Assembly (NCBI RefSeq): GCF_000332275.1 | Contig: NZ_CM001776.1 | Span: 1,054,001 to 1,118,000 of the forward strand | Direction: 5' to 3' | DNA from: Synechococcus sp. PCC 7336 | Lineage (GTDB): Bacteria > Cyanobacteriota > Cyanobacteriia > Thermostichales > PCC-7336 | Length of the DNA: 64,000 nucleotides | Shown here: positions 34,034-41,801 of the stretch, piece by piece | How the letters are laid out: the number at the start of each line of letters is the position of its first letter | Position numbering within the stretch: position 1 is the first letter of the stretch | Translations under genes and position numbers: made by a program | The notes under the pieces: generated by a model | The model's input: only the letters and a program-made list of their open reading frames with translations | Database searches by the model: none | Told to the model about the DNA's origin: nothing

Positions 34034-34953
34034 CGCAAGGTCTTATTTCTGCCCCTACTCGACTGGCTGTATCCCCTCGCGTTTGGGAACGCTGTCGCCG
34101 AGGGGAACTCACTCAATTGCAAGTGGATGACTTTCGTGCCTTTTTGTTGGAGGTCGAACTCAAACTGCTGCAGCATCGCATCATCACCCATAACGCCTAC
34201 ACTCATTGGTTCCGAGAGGGGACGGCAACCGATGCAGAACTGCGCCACTTTATCCGACAGTTTTCGGTCTTTTCTAACCAGTTTCTGGTGGCTGCGCTGG
34301 AGAAGACCATTAATGCTCCCAGTCTGCAGCAATCGCGGGCCAGTCGAGAGATTTTGCTGAACGAGCTGGGGGTGATTTACCGAAAATTGGGTAAATCAAA
34401 AGGCGATCGCGTTGCCATGACGGAGGTGGAAAAAGATTTGGAGGGCGATCCCGAACTGGTCAGCACTGAAGGGACAGTGGATGGGGGGATTTGCCGCTTT
34501 CGAGCGGCTCACTTCGAGTGGTTGTTGGAGGTGGCGAAGGAGTTGGGCCTGAAGTTTGAGGAGATTGGCCAGCGCAAGCACGCTCGGTCGACCACTCTGC
34601 ACTTTTGCGACGAGCTCATCCGCCTCTACGGCAGCGAAGACCCGCAGATTGCCCAAGGGGCCAGCTTTGCGGTGGAAAATTGGGCGGCGGCTGGGTTTTG
34701 GCAAGAGCTGGAAGACGGCCTATTGCACATTAAGTTAACGCGCCACCCTCAATTGCCTTTGGCTTTCTTTAGCTGGCACAATCGAGTCGAAGCGCAGCAC
34801 GCCGGACACACACTGGAGGAATTGGAAGCAGCCTATTTTAGCCCGACTTTCGATCGCGCCAGGTTTTTCCAAGGGGGTCGAGAGATTCTGGAGGCGATCG
34901 CCGTTTTTTGGGATGGCCTCAATGTGGATCGTCTGAATGAGGTCTATACGTAG
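34030..34953 (+). CDS. Haem-oxygenase-fold (TenA/PqqC/CADD-like) protein coupled to hmgA
   Basis: 307 residues, entirely helical. The pattern resembles the haem-oxygenase-like diiron/iron-containing redox family. Helix 1 carries LLEVELKLLQHRIITHNAYTHW, a later helix LLNELGVIY, then ASFAVENWAAAGFWQEL, and finally FFSWHNRVEAQHAGHTLEELE, which supplies E and His residues placed like metal ligands. The start is a GTG overlapping the hmgA stop by 4 bp, so it is translationally coupled to homogentisate dioxygenase. No such protein is a known step of tyrosine breakdown. Candidate roles include an oxygenase, or a substitute for the missing isomerase; both are inference. Confidence 0.65.
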   Translation: MTQGLISAPTRLAVSPRVWERCRRGELTQLQVDDFRAFLLEVELKLLQHRIITHNAYTHWFREGTATDAELRHFIRQFSVFSNQFLVAALEKTINAPSLQQSRASREILLNELGVIYRKLGKSKGDRVAMTEVEKDLEGDPELVSTEGTVDGGICRFRAAHFEWLLEVAKELGLKFEEIGQRKHARSTTLHFCDELIRLYGSEDPQIAQGASFAVENWAAAGFWQELEDGLLHIKLTRHPQLPLAFFSWHNRVEAQHAGHTLEELEAAYFSPTFDRARFFQGGREILEAIAVFWDGLNVDRLNEVYT

Positions 34954-35002
34954 GGCGAGCGCGGGATAGCATTAGAGTAGTCCTAAAGATGCAAACATCC
35001 CG

Positions 35003-35224
35003 ATGGCAACCCTTCTAGAAATCGAAGCAGCGATCGAGCAGTTACCAGAAAGTGATGTCCGCCAACTGGCGGTATGGTTACAAGCACGTCTGGACGAGAT
35101 ATGGGATCGTCAGATGGAGGCTGATTTGTCTGCAGGAAAGCTGGATAACCTCATTGCTCGCGCGGAGGCAGACATTTCGGCCAGTCTAGTGAGAGATCTA
35201 GATGAAGTCCTTCACAACACCTAG
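35003..35224 (+). CDS. Probable antitoxin of a ParE/RelE-type pair
   Basis: 73 residues. The N-terminus EIEAAIEQLPESDVRQLAVWLQARLDEIWDRQMEADLSAGKLD is typical of small antitoxins found upstream of RelE/ParE toxins in cyanobacteria, with the C-terminal segment LDNLIARAEADI expected to wrap the toxin. It overlaps the downstream gene by 23 bp. No DNA-binding motif is clear in it. Confidence 0.8.
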   Translation: MATLLEIEAAIEQLPESDVRQLAVWLQARLDEIWDRQMEADLSAGKLDNLIARAEADISASLVRDLDEVLHNT

Positions 35225-35474
35225 CTTCTGGAAGACTTATGGAGCATTACCTCAGTATACAAAGACGCAGGCTCGAAAAACCTATCAGCTCTGGCAGCAG
35301 AATCCATCGCATCCATCGCTACACTTTAAAAAGGTCGGCAGAAATCTCTGGTCTGCTCGTATTACTCGCAATTATCGAGCACTGGCTTTAAAGAAAGGTG
35401 ACGACTATTACTGGATTTGGATCGGTCCTCACGATGAGTATGATTCTCTCGTAGTTTTTATTACTCGCCCCTGA
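35202..35474 (+). CDS. ParE/RelE-superfamily toxin
   Basis: 90 residues. It has the ParE/RelE fold pattern: SFWKTYGALPQYTKTQARKTYQLWQ, then HPSLHFKKVGRNLWSARITRNYRALALKKGDDYYWIWIGPHDEYD with basic and aromatic residues of the C-terminal strands. Such toxins cleave mRNA on the ribosome or poison gyrase; which applies is not visible. It overlaps the antitoxin gene by 23 bp and starts the accessory region 35-43 kb. Confidence 0.82.
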   Translation: MKSFTTPSFWKTYGALPQYTKTQARKTYQLWQQNPSHPSLHFKKVGRNLWSARITRNYRALALKKGDDYYWIWIGPHDEYDSLVVFITRP

Positions 35475-35506
35475 AATGGCACATAGGCTACGACATTGAG
35501 GCAGAG

Positions 35507-35860
35507 ATGAAAGCTACTGTGTATATTGCAACAAGTGTTGATGGCTTCATCGCACGGCAAAATGGCAGTGTTGACTGGCTGCCCAATGGTGGAGATGCGC
35601 AGGGTGGAGAGGACTATGGGTATCGGGAATTCATAGATTCTGTAGATGCAATTGTCAACGGTGGCAAGACGATTCAAAGATTTCTTAGCGAAGGCTTGAT
35701 TCAGCAATTCATCATTACAAAGATTCCGATCCTGATAGGCACTGGAATTCCGCTTTTTGGACCGCTTCCTCGCGATGTCAGATTGCGCCATCTCGAAACG
35801 CGTCAGTTTAGAAATGGTTTAGTGCAAAGCAAATATGAGGTTCTCGGAAATCTTGCCTGA
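35507..35860 (+). pseudogene. Dihydrofolate-reductase-family protein with internal deletion
   Basis: An open frame of 117 residues whose two ends match the RibD-C/dihydrofolate reductase-like family. The N-terminus is KATVYIATSVDGFIARQNGSVDWLP ... YREFIDSVDAIV, and the C-terminus is NGGKTIQRFLSEGLIQQFIITKIPILIGTGIPLFGPL. Family members are about 175 residues; here the middle (roughly 60 residues, with the cofactor-binding core after the VDAIV strand) is missing and the join at IV-NGGKTIQ is in frame. Probably inactive, though the frame is kept open. It stands next to the toxin-antitoxin pair. Confidence 0.7.
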
Positions 35861-35917
35861 TAACAGCAGCTCGGACTAGCTCTGTTGCTGAACTCCAACG
35901 CTGACTGTTGAGAAATC

Positions 35918-35980
35918 CATGCTTTACGTCAGCAAGGCTACTCGGTTAAAGACATTGTCCATCACTTCGGCATTAGCGAG
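35918..35980 (+). pseudogene. Helix-turn-helix remnant
   Basis: About 21 codons read HALRQQGYSVKDIVHHFGIS, a helix-turn-helix like that at the end of resolvases or transposase orfA. An in-frame TGA lies immediately upstream and the similarity stops after the motif, so only a fragment remains. It separates the deleted reductase from the next intact gene. Confidence 0.35.
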
Positions 35981-36041
35981 TGCGAGTCTCGTCAGTTACC
36001 CCAAATATCTTCAACCTCTGATAGACTTCCAGCAAGGAGAG

Positions 36042-36653
36042 TTAGGGCAATTGCCTTAGGTCATTGCGAATGAATTCAATCGCCTCTCCGATGGTTTCCA
36101 CGCGCCGATCTGTCAAGGTTTGGCTGAGGGCAGGGTCGAGTTCGAACCCTCGCTTTCGACTGTAATAAATTGACATTGCTGGAAACGGTACTGCCCCCTG
36201 CGGGCCAATGCCAGTCATGTATTCAGCCAGCAACATGATGTCGTCGTCACCATCCGCATCCAAATCGGTAAAGGCTACCGCCAGCACCTCCCAAGCTGCC
36301 CAGGTGCGATCGGCTTCAGATTGGGCCAAAGTGTAGGTGATTTGGCCCTCTTTAACTAAATGTAGCGAGATTTCGGGACGGCCTTGCAGATCTTGGATTG
36401 GAACGAAGAGACAGGTACCGCACTGAGGTAAGTCAACCCGGAAGGCGTGTTCGCCTAAAACTGTTTGACGGGGAAATAGGGTTGGCAAAACGCTGAGCTC
36501 TGTCTTGTCGATCGCCCGTGGATTGGCTGGAATAGCGAACCCCGCTGGCGGAAACAATCCGAGCCCCACAATTCCAATTGCACATAGCGCGCCCCTCATG
36601 CCTGTATAGTTCGATTGCTTGCCCAATGATTCAGCCTGCCGGTGAATTTTCAT
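36042..36653 (-). CDS. Secreted hypothetical protein with Ca-binding-like loop
   Basis: 203 residues. A hydrophobic segment (about 20-40, ALCAIGIVGLGLFPPAGFA) is a likely signal peptide; the Met at codon 19 is an alternative start. The mature domain contains VDLPQCGTCLFVPIQDLQGRPEISLHLV and FTDLDADGDDDIMLLAEYM, the latter a DxDxDGxDD loop like calcium sites of VCBS/FG-GAP repeats. Only one such loop is present. Function unknown. Confidence 0.7.
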   Translation of the reverse strand: MKIHRQAESLGKQSNYTGMRGALCAIGIVGLGLFPPAGFAIPANPRAIDKTELSVLPTLFPRQTVLGEHAFRVDLPQCGTCLFVPIQDLQGRPEISLHLVKEGQITYTLAQSEADRTWAAWEVLAVAFTDLDADGDDDIMLLAEYMTGIGPQGAVPFPAMSIYYSRKRGFELDPALSQTLTDRRVETIGEAIEFIRNDLRQLP

Positions 36654-36784
36654 CTCAAATTATACTCTGCCAATTCAGTAGTAACGGCGTCCAAAGCCCT
36701 CGCTCGGTCACTCAACATGACTTCGAGCTAGCTTGAGAGATGAATTCCCAAACCAGCAATCCCGGTTAGAAAACGCGATCGCCC

Positions 36785-38260
36785 CTAAAACAATTCCATC
36801 CCGCCAACTTGCAGATTCTCAACCTTATAAGCCTTTGCACTTTCCCCGCAGGTGCGCGGTGTCGGAAAGATCTTCTCGGGATTGGCTAACCCCTTCGGAT
36901 TGAAGGCACTGCGTACCCATTGCATTGTTTCGAGATCGGCAGGACTAAACATCTCGGGCATATAGCAGCGCTTATCAGCCCCGATCCCGTGTTCTCCAGA
37001 AATGCTGCCTCCAATGGCAACGCACAGCTTGAGAATATCGCCCCCCAACTCCTCCACCGTTGCCAGCGCTCCGGGTTCGGCATTGTTATAGAGAATCAGT
37101 GGGTGTAGATTGCCATCTCCAGCGTGGAAGACATTGGCGACCGGATAGCCGTACTTTTGGCTCAGGGCCTCGATTTCCCGCAATACTTGCGACAGCTTTG
37201 TGCGGGGGATGACGCCATCTTGCACGTAATAGTCGGGACTCAGTTTTCCCATCGCCGCAAACGCCGCCTTGCGACCCTTCCACAACCGCAGCCGCTCTTC
37301 CGGGTCGGTGGCAGAGATCGTGCTGCGAGCTCCATTTTTACGACAAATGGCAACCACGCGATCGCTATTCGCCTCCACCTCCACCGCCAAACCATCCAGT
37401 TCCACCAGCAAGATAGCAGCAGCATCGCGGGGATAGCAGTCCGTCTTCACCACATCTTCCACCGCATTGATGCTGAAGTTATCCATCATCTCCATGCCGC
37501 CAGGAATAATGCCCGCGCTTGTGATGTCCGATACAGTGGCCCCAGCCGCTTCGACGCTATTAAAATCGGCCAATAGCACGCGCACAGATTCTGGTTGCTT
37601 GAGAATGCGCAGCGTAATTTCGGTGGCGATGCCCAACGTACCTTCAGAGCCGACAAACAGTCCGGTCAGGTCGTAACCGGGCATTTCTGCCACACTGCCG
37701 CCCACATCCACGATGTCGCCGTTGGGCAACACCAGTTTGAGGCCCAAGACGTGGTTGGTGGTGACGCCGTATTTGAGGCAGTGAACTCCACCGGAGTTTT
37801 CGGCAACATTGCCGCCGATGGAGCAGATACTTTGGCTGGAGGGATCGGGGGCGTAATAAAAGCCATCGCCGCTGACGGCTTGGGTAACCCAATTATTAAT
37901 TGTTCCCGGTTGGACGACGATTCGCTGGTTGTCCAAATCGATCTCGAGAATTTGGCGCATCCAGGCCGTGCAAATGAGGACGCTGTCTTCGACAGGGAGT
38001 GCTCCCCCCGAGAGACCGGTGCCGGAACCGCGAGCGACGAAGGGGACGTTGTGGCGATCGCACACTTTGACGACGGCTGCTACTTCTGCAGTCGTTCTGG
38101 GCAGCACGACGGCGGCGGGTCGTTGGCGATAGCTGGTTAAGCCGTCGCATTCGTACACCAGCAGTTCTTCTTTGCGGGCAATGACCTGTTTAGTGCTGGT
38201 TGCTGCTTCAAATTGTTTGAGAATTTTGGGCCAGTCGCGGGTGCCACTGCGGACAGTCAT
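36785..38260 (-). CDS. glcD: Glycolate oxidase subunit GlcD (FAD-linked)
   Basis: 491 residues. A PCMH-type FAD-binding domain (about 50-225) shows VVKVCDRHNVPFVARGSGTGLSGGALP, VVQPGTINNWVTQAV, SSQSICSIGGNVAENSGGVHCLKYGVTTNHV and GLFVGSEGTLGIATEIT. The C-terminal cap follows with YYVQDGVIPRTKL, NVFHAGDGNLHPLILYN and GGSISGEHGIGADK. It oxidises photorespiratory glycolate (or D-lactate) to the oxo acid. glcE and glcF are not adjacent. The gene is intact and has native composition, although the DNA on its upstream side is degraded. Confidence 0.95.
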   Translation of the reverse strand: MTVRSGTRDWPKILKQFEAATSTKQVIARKEELLVYECDGLTSYRQRPAAVVLPRTTAEVAAVVKVCDRHNVPFVARGSGTGLSGGALPVEDSVLICTAWMRQILEIDLDNQRIVVQPGTINNWVTQAVSGDGFYYAPDPSSQSICSIGGNVAENSGGVHCLKYGVTTNHVLGLKLVLPNGDIVDVGGSVAEMPGYDLTGLFVGSEGTLGIATEITLRILKQPESVRVLLADFNSVEAAGATVSDITSAGIIPGGMEMMDNFSINAVEDVVKTDCYPRDAAAILLVELDGLAVEVEANSDRVVAICRKNGARSTISATDPEERLRLWKGRKAAFAAMGKLSPDYYVQDGVIPRTKLSQVLREIEALSQKYGYPVANVFHAGDGNLHPLILYNNAEPGALATVEELGGDILKLCVAIGGSISGEHGIGADKRCYMPEMFSPADLETMQWVRSAFNPKGLANPEKIFPTPRTCGESAKAYKVENLQVGGMELF

Positions 38261-38579
38261 GGGGAGTGCCTCGGGTGCAAACTGCTCTCAATCTGATGGT
38301 AACGCGGTCGTGGCGAGGGTTTGTTGGTTTGGAACCTAGGCGATCGCGCCATCGCTAGTGACTTCAGTTTAAGAAACCCAGTGTTACCTCGACCTTCATC
38401 CTAAACCGAGTCTAGTTTAAAACCCGTAGGTTTGAGTTCTTCCTACTAGCGCTGTCATTCGCTGCATTGGCCCCCTTGTATCTTGGAAGAGAGCAGTGCC
38501 AGTTGGAATTGAGAGACTGGGAAAGCGATCTCCGATCGCAGAGATTAACAGTTGCAGAACGAAGTCAATAGCCTCTCGG

Positions 38580-38619
38580 AAGTCCCCCACTGGTGGGGGA
38601 TTTAGGGGGCTGAGTGCAA
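38580..38619 (-). repeat. Dispersed repeat B, copy 2
   Basis: Inverse copy of the 5665-5704 element: hairpin CCCCCAC-TG-GTGGGGG followed by ATTTAGGGGGC. The 398-bp interval 38261-38658 between glcD and the HsdS remnant holds this repeat and no reading frame that I can support. Confidence 0.8.
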
Positions 38620-38658
38620 TGCCTAAAAACTCCAAGTCTCAACATGGACGAGATTTAA

Positions 38659-39249
38659 TTAGGAGACTGGGGTTGCCTCTGTCAAGCGCTTGTAGACCTT
38701 CTGGAGCATCCAATCTCTAACGACATCCCCAAACTCTGGGTCATCTATAATTTTGGCGATAAGATTGTCGATCGCAGCAGTTTTGCGATCTAGAAAGCAG
38801 GCGATCGCTTTTTGAATATGAATTGGGGCAAACAATAGATAACACTCATAAGCTTTCTCGCGTGAAAGACCAGGGACACCAGTATCTTGTGGAATTTCAT
38901 CTAGCCCAAGAGTTTGTAAGGCATAACAAAGTCAACGTAAATTTTCTTTTGTGCATCTGGAGTCAATCAAATAAGCTGTATCAATAACAAATCCACAATT
39001 TTTGGAATAAATTACTTTTCCAAATGAGCCTTTCCTGCCAACAACGATTGAGGGGGCAAGTGTATTACTAAGTTTGTGGCGACCAACTGTTCCATTTGAA
39101 CCAAATACTGGAATATCACCTTCTTCGCGTTGAGATGAGATCGATGAATCTCCATAGATAAATCTTGCGACAAATTTTAGACGAACCTGCTGCCAGCCTT
39201 CGGGAAAATTCTACCAAGCACTGAAATCGTTGGATGCAAGTATATTCAT
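38659..39249 (-). pseudogene. hsdS: Type I restriction specificity subunit HsdS, broken by two stop codons
   Basis: A single 197-codon frame on the complement runs from ATG 39249 to TAA 38659. It is interrupted by TAG at codon 13 and TGA in the LRxLCYALQTLGL segment, which aligns with a usual LRWLYYALQ so that Trp TGG became TGA. The protein reads as the second half of HsdS: PEGWQQVRLKFVA, GDIPVFGSNGTVGRHK, IVVGRKGSFGKVIYS, PQDTGVPGLSREKAY, and QKAIACFLDRKTAAIDNLI. The first target-recognition domain is missing. The DNA is AT-rich. It is the 3' end of a dismantled type I restriction-modification locus. Confidence 0.8.
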
Positions 39250-39362
39250 CTAACTACTTCCTCCAGAACTACGTGAAACTCATTCTTAGGAATTTTCATG
39301 TGTTTGAATCCTGGAGCAATTGACTTAACAAAAAAAGTATTGACGGATATACATTGATTCTA

Positions 39363-40002
39363 TTATTTGGCAATCTTTTTTCCTACAGCGATCGCACCTA
39401 ACTTCTTCAAGATCTGAAGCGTCAATCCCAAGCCATTATCTTGCCCTAAAATAAACTCCTTCGATTTGGCATATCGCGGTCTATCCTGCACGAGTAATTT
39501 CAGAAACACAAAATTACTACCATTAATCACCCAACCAAACAATGGCTTATCTTGTTGAGGTGATGCCAGCATATACGACAGAGCTTGAGGAATCCCCACC
39601 TGCAGCGAAAACTGCGATCGCTTCGACTCAATCATCAGTACCCAAATCTGTTTGACAAGCACCAGCACATCTATCCGTCCGCGCAGCTTCACCCCCGCCT
39701 CTTCTGCCACAATTTCAACTGTTGTTTCCGTATCGACATAAAAAGGCGGCAAGAAAAGACCCGCCAAGTCCAGCAATGGAGCCACAACCGCCAGCTTCAT
39801 CGTATTTTCTAACAGCGATCGCCGTTCTAAGTTCGCGTAAGCTGCTTGTACGCGTTGCAATCGCTCTCGTTCGGCAATCGTCAGTTGAGGCAAATCCTCC
39901 TGCCACTCTCGAAAAAAAAGTAGGCTCGCCAGCAAGCTGTAAATCAAAAGTTTCCTCCAAGTCATACAGCGTTATTTTCTCGATAGGAATAGTCTGAACC
40001 AT
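39363..40002 (-). pseudogene. PD-(D/E)XK restriction-type protein, frameshifted at a T8 run
   Basis: Two overlapping frames together make one protein related to its neighbour at 40060-40698. The first frame begins MVQTIPIEKITLYDLEETFDLQ and reaches PTFF. A run of eight T (minus strand, about 39912-39919) then shifts it; with seven T the reading continues REWQEDLPQLTIAERERLQRV to the end at 39363. The catalytic region is intact in the second frame (GRIDVLVLVKQIWVLMIESKRS, with D and ExK). The break may be a true mutation, a sequencing error or slippage. It lies between the intact paralogue and the HsdS pseudogene. Confidence 0.75.
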
Positions 40003-40059
40003 CTTTCAATTCCTGCTGATAGCAATCAACCAGTTTTCTTCGCAGATTCTACGCACGCA

Positions 40060-40698
40060 TTAACAATCGACAGTCACAATCTCCCTTCCCAAACATTTCA
40101 GGATTTGCAACACCGAATAGAGCTCATTATTCGGATTCAGCAGGGAAAATAACCTAGAATTTGCATATTTAGCCGTGGGTTGGCGAGTTGCTTTCAAAAA
40201 CAGAAACTCATTACCATTCGCGATCGCGCCAAACGTAGGTCGATCCATCTCTGGATTTCCCAGCATGTAAGCCAGCGCTTGAGGAATCGCCCGCGTCACC
40301 GCAAAATCGCTCCGCTTCGATTCGATCGCCAACAACCACAAACGATTCTTCAACACCAACACATCAATTCGCCCCCGAATAACCAACCCCTCATCCTCCA
40401 TCTCCACATCCACACTAGCCTCCGTCTCAATCCGAAATGGCTTGCGATAAAAGCCAGCCAGATCCAACAAAGGCGCGAACACCACCATCTTGACGCTGTT
40501 TTCCAGCATCGGCGGATCTTCCATCAATTCCACAAAGTTCGATTTCACGCGATCTAACAAAAGCCGTTCTGCCTCACTCAGAGCAGCATGACCTTCAGAC
40601 CACTCTGGGAAAAAGGTTGGATCTTGCGTCTGCTGTAACCCAAAAGCTTGTTTGAGTTCGCGTAACGTGACTTCATTTGCCGAGATTGTTTGCACCAT
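40060..40698 (-). CDS. PD-(D/E)XK restriction-endonuclease-like protein
   Basis: 212 residues, of the cyanobacterial family often annotated as a type I restriction subunit R-like protein. The N-terminal helix block MVQTISANEVTLRELKQAFGLQQ is followed by a helical bundle. The nuclease core comes next: GRIDVLVLKNRLWLLAIESKRSDF, where Asp, Glu and Lys match the PD-(D/E)XK order. The last part is IPQALAYMLGNPEMDRPTFGAI. Length is complete. It follows the residual HsdM tail on the same strand, the arrangement HsdM-this protein-HsdS being common in type I loci. Whether it still works alone is unknown. Confidence 0.8.
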   Translation of the reverse strand: MVQTISANEVTLRELKQAFGLQQTQDPTFFPEWSEGHAALSEAERLLLDRVKSNFVELMEDPPMLENSVKMVVFAPLLDLAGFYRKPFRIETEASVDVEMEDEGLVIRGRIDVLVLKNRLWLLAIESKRSDFAVTRAIPQALAYMLGNPEMDRPTFGAIANGNEFLFLKATRQPTAKYANSRLFSLLNPNNELYSVLQILKCLGREIVTVDC

Positions 40699-40712
40699 TG
40701 CTCGACATCTCC

Positions 40713-40811
40713 CTACAAAACTGCGTCTAACCTGCCGCGAATCTCATCCCCTAACTCCCTAATCTCCCGCTCGATCTCCTCCAACGGACGCGGCGGCACA
40801 TACTCGTAAAG
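40713..40811 (-). pseudogene. hsdM: C-terminal fragment of a type I methyltransferase (HsdM)
   Basis: Thirty-two codons ending in TAG read LYEYVPPRPLEEIEREIREL and a short charged helix, which matches the C-terminal end of HsdM-type N6-adenine methyltransferases. The rest of the methyltransferase is absent. The fragment abuts the truncated PIN toxin on its upstream side and the 212-residue PD-(D/E)XK gene 14 bp downstream. Confidence 0.55.
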
Positions 40812-41078
40812 TTGAGTTCAGCGATTCGAGTAAAATCTTGGGGCAATAGGGGAACCACTTCAAACACTTGCTGAGCCACAGCCAGCAGTAATTGATTTTG
40901 TACTTGCCAGCTAAATCCCCAGTAGCCACATTACCTCAGTGATGCAACTGAAAGTTGTAACGATCCGGCTTGTACAGTTCTCAAAAAAACGACATACACG
41001 AGCGCGATATTTATCATTACGGCTGTAATAAGCTACCAATGGCCCACTATCAACTAACAGTACGGGATAGTAGGTCAC
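40812..41078 (-). pseudogene. PIN-domain toxin (VapC-like), frameshifted and truncated
   Basis: It starts with a GTG that overlaps the stop of the antitoxin gene (GTGA, 4 bp). The first 55 codons read VLLVDSGPLVAYYSRNDKYR ... TTFSCITEVMWLLG, the first half of a PIN domain with the first Asp and the TE of the metal site, and end at TAG 40911-40913. In another frame the homology goes on as WQVQNQLLLAVAQQVFEVVPLLPQDFTRIAEL, then stops where HsdM sequence begins. The last third with the remaining acidic residues is lost, so the toxin should be inactive. Confidence 0.7.
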
Positions 41079-41332
41079 AGAGAATGGCGCTCCTGTAAGT
41101 GGCGTGAAATAGCTTGTTTCCGTACAGAGCGGTCGGAGAGATTGGCAGGGGAATCTTCAAGCAGATGCTTAGGATGTCCACCTAAGCGTTCAACAACTGT
41201 CCGCCCCGATTGATGTGCGAGCCAGCGTTCTCGAATCAGTCTGCGGATCGACTCACTCTTATCTGTTTTTTCGCTAGCGATCGAATCAGCCAAATATTTC
41301 TCAGTTTCATCGTCGAGTCGGACTTTCAGCAT
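41075..41332 (-). CDS. Ribbon-helix-helix antitoxin
   Basis: 85 residues. The N-terminal MLKVRLDDETEKYLADSIASEKTDKSESIRRLIRERWLAH is a ribbon-helix-helix DNA-binding domain; the C-terminal tail (HPKHLLEDSPANLSDRSVRKQAISRHL) is the usual toxin-wrapping part. The stop overlaps the GTG of the PIN toxin remnant. The antitoxin is intact while the toxin is broken, so it is an orphan antitoxin. Confidence 0.82.
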   Translation of the reverse strand: MLKVRLDDETEKYLADSIASEKTDKSESIRRLIRERWLAHQSGRTVVERLGGHPKHLLEDSPANLSDRSVRKQAISRHLQERHSL

Positions 41333-41408
41333 GAGTGTGTGTGATATGTATCACTTGTCATACTAACCTCTCAATCACCTGATTGCCAGGACGAATGGAT
41401 TCATCGAA

Positions 41409-41620
41409 TCTAGGATCTTCCATCAGTTCCACAAAGTTAGACTTCACTCGATCTAACAGAAGCTGCTCTACTCCACTCAAAGCAGTATGACGTTCAGATC
41501 GTTCTGGGAAAAAGGTTGGATCTTGCGTTTGCTGTGGTCCCAAAAGCTTGTTTGGGTTCGCATAACGTGACCTCATTTGCTGAGATTGTTTGAACCATTT
41601 CTCAATATCTCCCGATATGA
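41409..41620 (-). pseudogene. Duplicated 5' fragment of the PD-(D/E)XK gene
   Basis: About 210 bp closely matching 40511-40725: the leader (TTGAGAAATGG-like start region), the first codons MVQTISANEVTLC, then QQTQDPTFFPERSERHTALSGVEQLLLDRVKSNFVELMEDP. One base change in length within the QAFG segment shifts the frame, and the copy ends after MEDP, before the nuclease core. It is a partial tandem duplicate left behind in the island. Confidence 0.7.
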
Positions 41621-41801
41621 AACTGTTCGGGTTGCAAGCACCCACTGTTCTCAATCTAGAAAGAATCGCGATACTGCCGAGTAGCAAATTGCTGTATCTA
41701 TGAGTTAATCACCTTCTAAGCAAGATATTCCTTCAATTCCGTAACAATTTGTTATCTTGATATGAGCCTACTATATCTCGACTCAACCGGAGCGCTACCC
41801 C

